A program made the translations under genes and the position numbers. From Owenia fusiformis (Eukaryota > Annelida > Polychaeta > Sabellida > Oweniidae), in the NCBI GenBank assembly GCA_903813345.2, contig CAIIXF020000005.1, positions 7,569,375 through 7,633,374 on the forward strand: DNA of 64,000 bases, written 5' to 3'. The notes beneath the pieces were generated by a model, which saw only the letters and a list, made by a program, of their open reading frames with translations, was not told the DNA's origin and did not search any database. This document shows, in pieces, positions 62,401 through 64,000 of the stretch (the stretch's first letter is position 1; the number at the start of each line of letters is the position of its first letter).

Positions 62401-63697
62401 GAATTCTACTGGTACCTAGAATTCTTGGGGTTTACCTCAGATGACACTTCTCTCAGAGAGGGGTATGTACCTACTTTGAACATGGGTTTTTCAGTCAAGA
62501 ATTAAATGTTTTCACTTATGAATTGTTAAACCTAGCACGTTATTATTTTCCTCATTTCAGAGCTAAGGAAGGCTACAATTCCTATATTTTTTGACATGAT
62601 GCAATGTGAATTTACTCAAAGTGTAGGAGGAAAACTCAAATCTATTAAAGGCAACTTTGAAGAGGTAAGTAATATAGTGATTGATTATTTAATCATTGAA
62701 GCTAATCGGTGAAGAATGTGAATCTCAATTACCCAAGAAGGGTTCCATCTATGTTGAACTAATTCTATTGGGCTTGACTCTTCTAATGATCACCCACCCC
62801 TAGTAGGTTAAGTTCACCAGGGCTTCTCTCTTAAATGATAGATTCATAAAGATGAAGAAATTAACTATATGTATTTTGGCTATGGTACTTGCCCATTGTA
62901 TATTCTTTAAGGAAAGTTATGATATCTTGTTTCAGGTGGAGCATGAGATAATAACCCAGTTAGATATCCTGATAGAGGGTGGCAGGGGAGATACGCAATA
63001 CAAAGATCTCTTTTACAAACTGTGAGTATAAGTGCAGCAACGAAATATGAGGAGATTAGTCACTGTTTTCATGCCTTAAAAAGAAATACATGTAGTAGCT
63101 TCAGCTAAGATCAAGACTAACAGCCATTTAGTTATCACTCTTTCTAACTCATCGCCAAATGACCACAGATCATCCATATATTTGGCATGTCTAGTGAGGT
63201 CTAGTGATAAGAAAGTTATTGCTTCAGTAAAAAGATGTCATCTCTTAACAGCATTTTATGTCACCACCGGAAGTTTTTGCTTCTGTTAAAAGATGGCACT
63301 CCCTTACAGCAATTCTCTTTCAACTAATTCCAGCTCTAATAGTGGTTTCAAAAAAATGATTAGCAAGTCAAAGCAATTTAGTTAGTTCAACGAACTGATC
63401 ATAATGGTTTAGAAAAAATTATCTCTATGTAAGCAACACACCACAACAGAACTGTAACAGCTACTTTGAATAAGTGATTCTTTGATGTTGAGGGAAATTA
63501 TTATGTTTTTGTAATATGATCGATTCTTATTCAATAATAGGATGCATGGCCAATGTGAGAATCATTCAACGATGCGTGAACAGGGCCTGGTCTTTGTTGA
63601 AATTGTCAAAAACTTGCTGCAACGTCTTTTAGAATATCGTGATGTCATCGATGATGAAAACAAAGAAAATAGGATGATGTGTACAGTCAACCTGTTG
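41417..63697 (+). CDS. DOCK1: DOCK1/2/5-type Rac GEF, N-terminal 1,208 codons, 3' end outside window
   Basis: Exons: 41417-41462, 43454-43537, 44110-44206, 44789-44885, 45375-45470, 45602-45657, 45954-46041, 46340-46518, 46708-46789, 46906-47041, 47496-47571, 47930-48050, 48306-48387, 48955-49079, 49285-49383, 49642-49714, 49976-50079, 50357-50552, 50850-50953, 51326-51415, 51757-51857, 52472-52606, 52927-53035, 53479-53549, 53981-54087, 54733-54860, 55662-55757, 56312-56505, 61476-61548, 61812-61912, 62206-62336, 62561-62664, 62936-63021, 63541-63697. All phases agree. DOCK-A proteins work with ELMO to activate Rac in migration and engulfment. Start [17 protein letters not shown]3 about residues 10-70 ([14 protein letters not shown]); DHR-1, the PIP3-binding C2-like domain, begins near 413 ([10 protein letters not shown]) and ends near 600; then the helical scaffold ([18 protein letters not shown]). 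The catalytic DHR-2 lies beyond the edge. Sequence order follows DOCK1/DOCK2/DOCK5; a single pre-duplication orthologue is likely. Confidence 0.95.
41780..42016. mobile_element. MITE, 237 bp, TA-flanked
   Basis: Ends CAGTTGGGGACATAAATAAA and its inverted partner (TTTATTTTTGTCCCCAACTG), TA on both sides, with a further match GACAGGT/ACCTGTC inside. DOCK intron 1. Confidence 0.75.
42126..42387. mobile_element. MITE, 262 bp, long TIRs
   Basis: Ends TCCGATAAATTGTG and CACGATTTATCGGA, with the inner blocks TTGATCCATCAGAG and CTCTGATGGATCAA also inverted; TIRs about 45 bp. No frame. DOCK intron 1. Confidence 0.75.
43651..43860. mobile_element. MITE-like element with TTAATTTGGCGG ends
   Basis: The start TATACTTTTCTTAATTTGGC and the end GCTAAATTAAG...ACAGTATA are imperfect inverted repeats, with an internal palindrome around GGCCGCCAAATTAAG. 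DOCK intron 2. Confidence 0.5.
44522..44623. mobile_element. Short MITE, 102 bp, pogo/Tigger-like ends
   Basis: CAGTAGAACCTG at the start and CAGGATCTACTG at the end pair with one mismatch; TA follows on the right side. The interior GTGTTCCACT repeats are self-complementary to AGTCGAACAC. DOCK intron 3. Confidence 0.65.
44712..44805 (+). repeat. Duplicated splice acceptor before DOCK exon 4
   Basis: GATTTGATTTCAGAACATAT and the following GATCGTAT occur twice, 56 bp apart. The second copy is the real acceptor (exon starts 44789). The first defines a 20-nt exon-like piece (44733-44752) followed by GTAAGC; its inclusion would shift the frame. Confidence 0.75.
47674..47870. mobile_element. MITE-like element, TIR TCATGGGCRTAGCGC
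   Basis: TCATGGGCATAGCGC at the left end and GCGCTACGCCCATGA at the right end pair with one mismatch. Interior contains GGGGGAGAACCCCCAAACCCC. DOCK intron 11. Confidence 0.65.
51566..51712 (+). repeat. Dispersed repeat TATGTCACCACC, copy 2
   Basis: Diverged copy of the sequence at 32931-33050 (CTACCAGAAGTAGTGACATA ... GGTGGTAACATTTTGTCATG, AATGCCTTGTTTT). DOCK intron 20. Confidence 0.5.
52845..52925 (+). repeat. Tandem repeat on the acceptor of DOCK exon 23
   Basis: Three to four diverged units of TTTCATTGAGTGTATT lead into the acceptor TTTCTGTAG; the exon itself starts ATTGAGTAGC, so the unit resembles the junction. Confidence 0.55.
53790..53970 (+). repeat. Degenerate tandem repeat before DOCK exon 25
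   Basis: Units of about 30-35 bp with TTTATGTTTAAATGAGTGT and variants run up to the acceptor TTTGTTTCAG at 53980. Confidence 0.5.
54236..54612. mobile_element. hAT-type MITE, 377 bp, with 8-bp TSD
   Basis: Starts TAGAGGTGTCACAGATA and ends GTGACATCTCTA, flanked by the exact duplication GTAATTTG (54228-54235 and 54613-54620). Same family as 10827-11666. Interior rich in GGAACGGAAC / GTTCCGAACC. DOCK intron 25. Confidence 0.85.
55035..55661 (+). repeat. 20-bp minisatellite ending in the acceptor of DOCK exon 27
   Basis: About 31 units of GGAATGTTATTCCATGCCA. The last, shortened unit GGAATGTTATTCCAG supplies the acceptor AG at 55660-55661. Many units contain CATGCCAG, i.e. decoy AGs. Open frames across it are repeat artefacts. 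Confidence 0.88.
56185..56282 (-). repeat. Dispersed G-rich repeat, copy 3 (reversed)
   Basis: In reverse: TTGTCAAGGGGTTCACTTTT, GGGGTTCAGATTTGCCAA; matches the start of copy 2. DOCK intron 27. Confidence 0.5.
57399..57725 (-). mobile_element. Truncated mariner-like element
   Basis: CAGGGTGGACCAAAAAATGG end with TA before it, then the same order as the 22875 element, including a transposase C-terminal piece on the minus strand ([26 protein letters not shown]). The rest is deleted. DOCK intron 28, next to the 3' end of the nested PH gene. Confidence 0.8.
57923..59815 (-). CDS. PH-domain protein, intronless, nested in DOCK intron 28, 630 aa
   Basis: Single frame, ATG at 59815, stop at 57923. 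Residues about 48-152 form a PH domain: [20 protein letters not shown] at the start, [34 protein letters not shown], and the closing helix with the invariant Trp in [12 protein letters not shown]. The rest looks disordered: Ser/Arg/Gln-rich, with a proline-rich cluster [10 protein letters not shown] and KRQAPAPPK around residue 440, which resembles KRAP-type SH3 ligands known from Cordon-bleu proteins, and an acidic stretch [15 protein letters not shown] before the C-terminus. Probably a membrane-recruited adaptor; no orthologue recognised. The gene lies inside a 5-kb DOCK intron on the opposite strand. Lack of introns could reflect an old retrocopy; no poly(A) trace seen. Confidence 0.82.
   Translation of the reverse strand: MSGLTKAFDNTIDKGRLFFQYLTLAKYNNVSTEDMSMSIIRGKDDSQIIRSGTLWEKTKQGWLRKKWKLRHFVLSRFCLLTYNKETDFMNGLDPKLKIDLHLIRHISNPLAKRHKYLTIHLEDGTKMDLKATKYDANEWARKLEEAVVAGRTRKQIHNEVHSAMFKRHVESNIQEKLLRNDKSTVKDRQSFLPKKTYLRKIDSLATSDINQEHRNSTIELTGFKSNFTLRAHSTMSLCNPDSRSVPGYPPPNLPRLTRDDMARITNHATESRQLYNHNTTQRAKQQTKQPRGHQESKSPLVEPHHPQHTAQSNTSTNGHNINNITTGALLRHNIRHSVSQEEIHLIGSKLSVERSSGRSSKSEPPGWPLYKHRLLSDSSITKSDLLSNRLRDSSKQANTSEAPKPMIPRPMLSVTMSPTLHRVSSVTSLNTGLRKKRRAPKPPSMQKRQAPAPPKLLTPQAPASVIAPTVTNLDLFIEKQRKERQKQILEEENNAQSWKRRPLKPLKPIKDNMYHSLKNKTQTPKAIILGSRCSSFRHDDENNVRNSTNRQGSRYKNYDNVKMLESGQSRAFSAYRPLERPKTFMIESDSSGDDETEDDESTSRSMPDLVANLPKGHWKPTATTIIETGL
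59816..61475. other. Rest of DOCK intron 28, upstream of nested PH gene
   Basis: No gene recognised. Should include the promoter of the PH gene directly behind 59815. Short open frames (for instance 61029-61295 minus) have no supporting features. Confidence 0.3.
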
Positions 63698-64000
63698 GTG
63701 AGTGTTTTTTTGATTTTATCAATTTATATGTTTTTCACTGGCTTTGATTTTTTTTAAGTGTTGAAGACTCACAAGGACACAAGATGTATGTGTACGATAT
63801 AGTGTTAAGCTAAAACAAAAGACAAAGTTTGCCAATAGAATTCTTCTTATTTAATTCTTCATATGTCTTCATGAAGAGCACTGAATCTGAATGTTAATTA
63901 TATTGAATACATTTTTCATGTATTGAAAAATTTAGATATTGATTTCAAAAAGTGTGAACTTATAAATATTCCCTGAAAGATTATACTCACTATGAATCAG

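Overview
The window reads as AT-rich nuclear DNA of a metazoan, most likely a marine invertebrate (lineage not determinable from this sequence alone). The genes are split by short GT-AG introns, the proteins are typical animal families, and introns and intergenic DNA are full of small non-autonomous DNA transposons with intact target-site duplications. I joined the exons by hand and checked that every splice phase closes.

Layout. (1) 1-7514, minus strand: N-terminal 13 coding exons of a Ki-67 (MKI67) homologue, with an FHA domain, a protein phosphatase 1 docking motif, long Thr-Pro-Lys repeats and the start of Ki-67-type repeats; it runs off the left edge. (2) 8.1-11.7 kb: foldback repeats, a SINE-like piece and a hAT-type element. 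(3) 11832-15012, plus strand: three-exon gene for a 399-residue lysine-rich protein ending in a CaaX box, arranged divergently to Ki-67. Two nearly identical 1-kb TIR elements lie in its second intron and behind it. (4) 18076-18924, minus: single-exon ankyrin/SOCS-box protein. (5) 19.7-21.3 kb: palindrome arrays around a tRNA-like sequence. (6) 22594-32111, plus: 11-exon cytochrome P450 with an unusual I-helix; its fifth intron holds an intronless 5-HT4-like GPCR on the opposite strand. (7) 34346-40926, minus: complete 13-exon SRP72. (8) 41417 to the right edge, plus: 34 exons of a DOCK1/2/5-type Rac guanine nucleotide exchange factor (1,208 codons, DHR-2 domain outside the window); a 5-kb intron contains an intronless PH-domain gene on the opposite strand.

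SRP72 and DOCK are head-to-head, 490 bp apart, and probably share a promoter containing a CCAAT box and a palindromic CACGTG E-box. The P450 and SRP72 genes are convergent. I see no operon or dedicated multi-gene system.

The most unusual points are: the Ki-67 homologue with conserved FHA and PP1 blocks; the basic CaaX protein next to it; a P450 without the oxygen-activating I-helix threonine; and tandem repeats that sit directly on splice sites at several exons of SRP72 and DOCK, one of which could supply in-frame 21-nt microexons.
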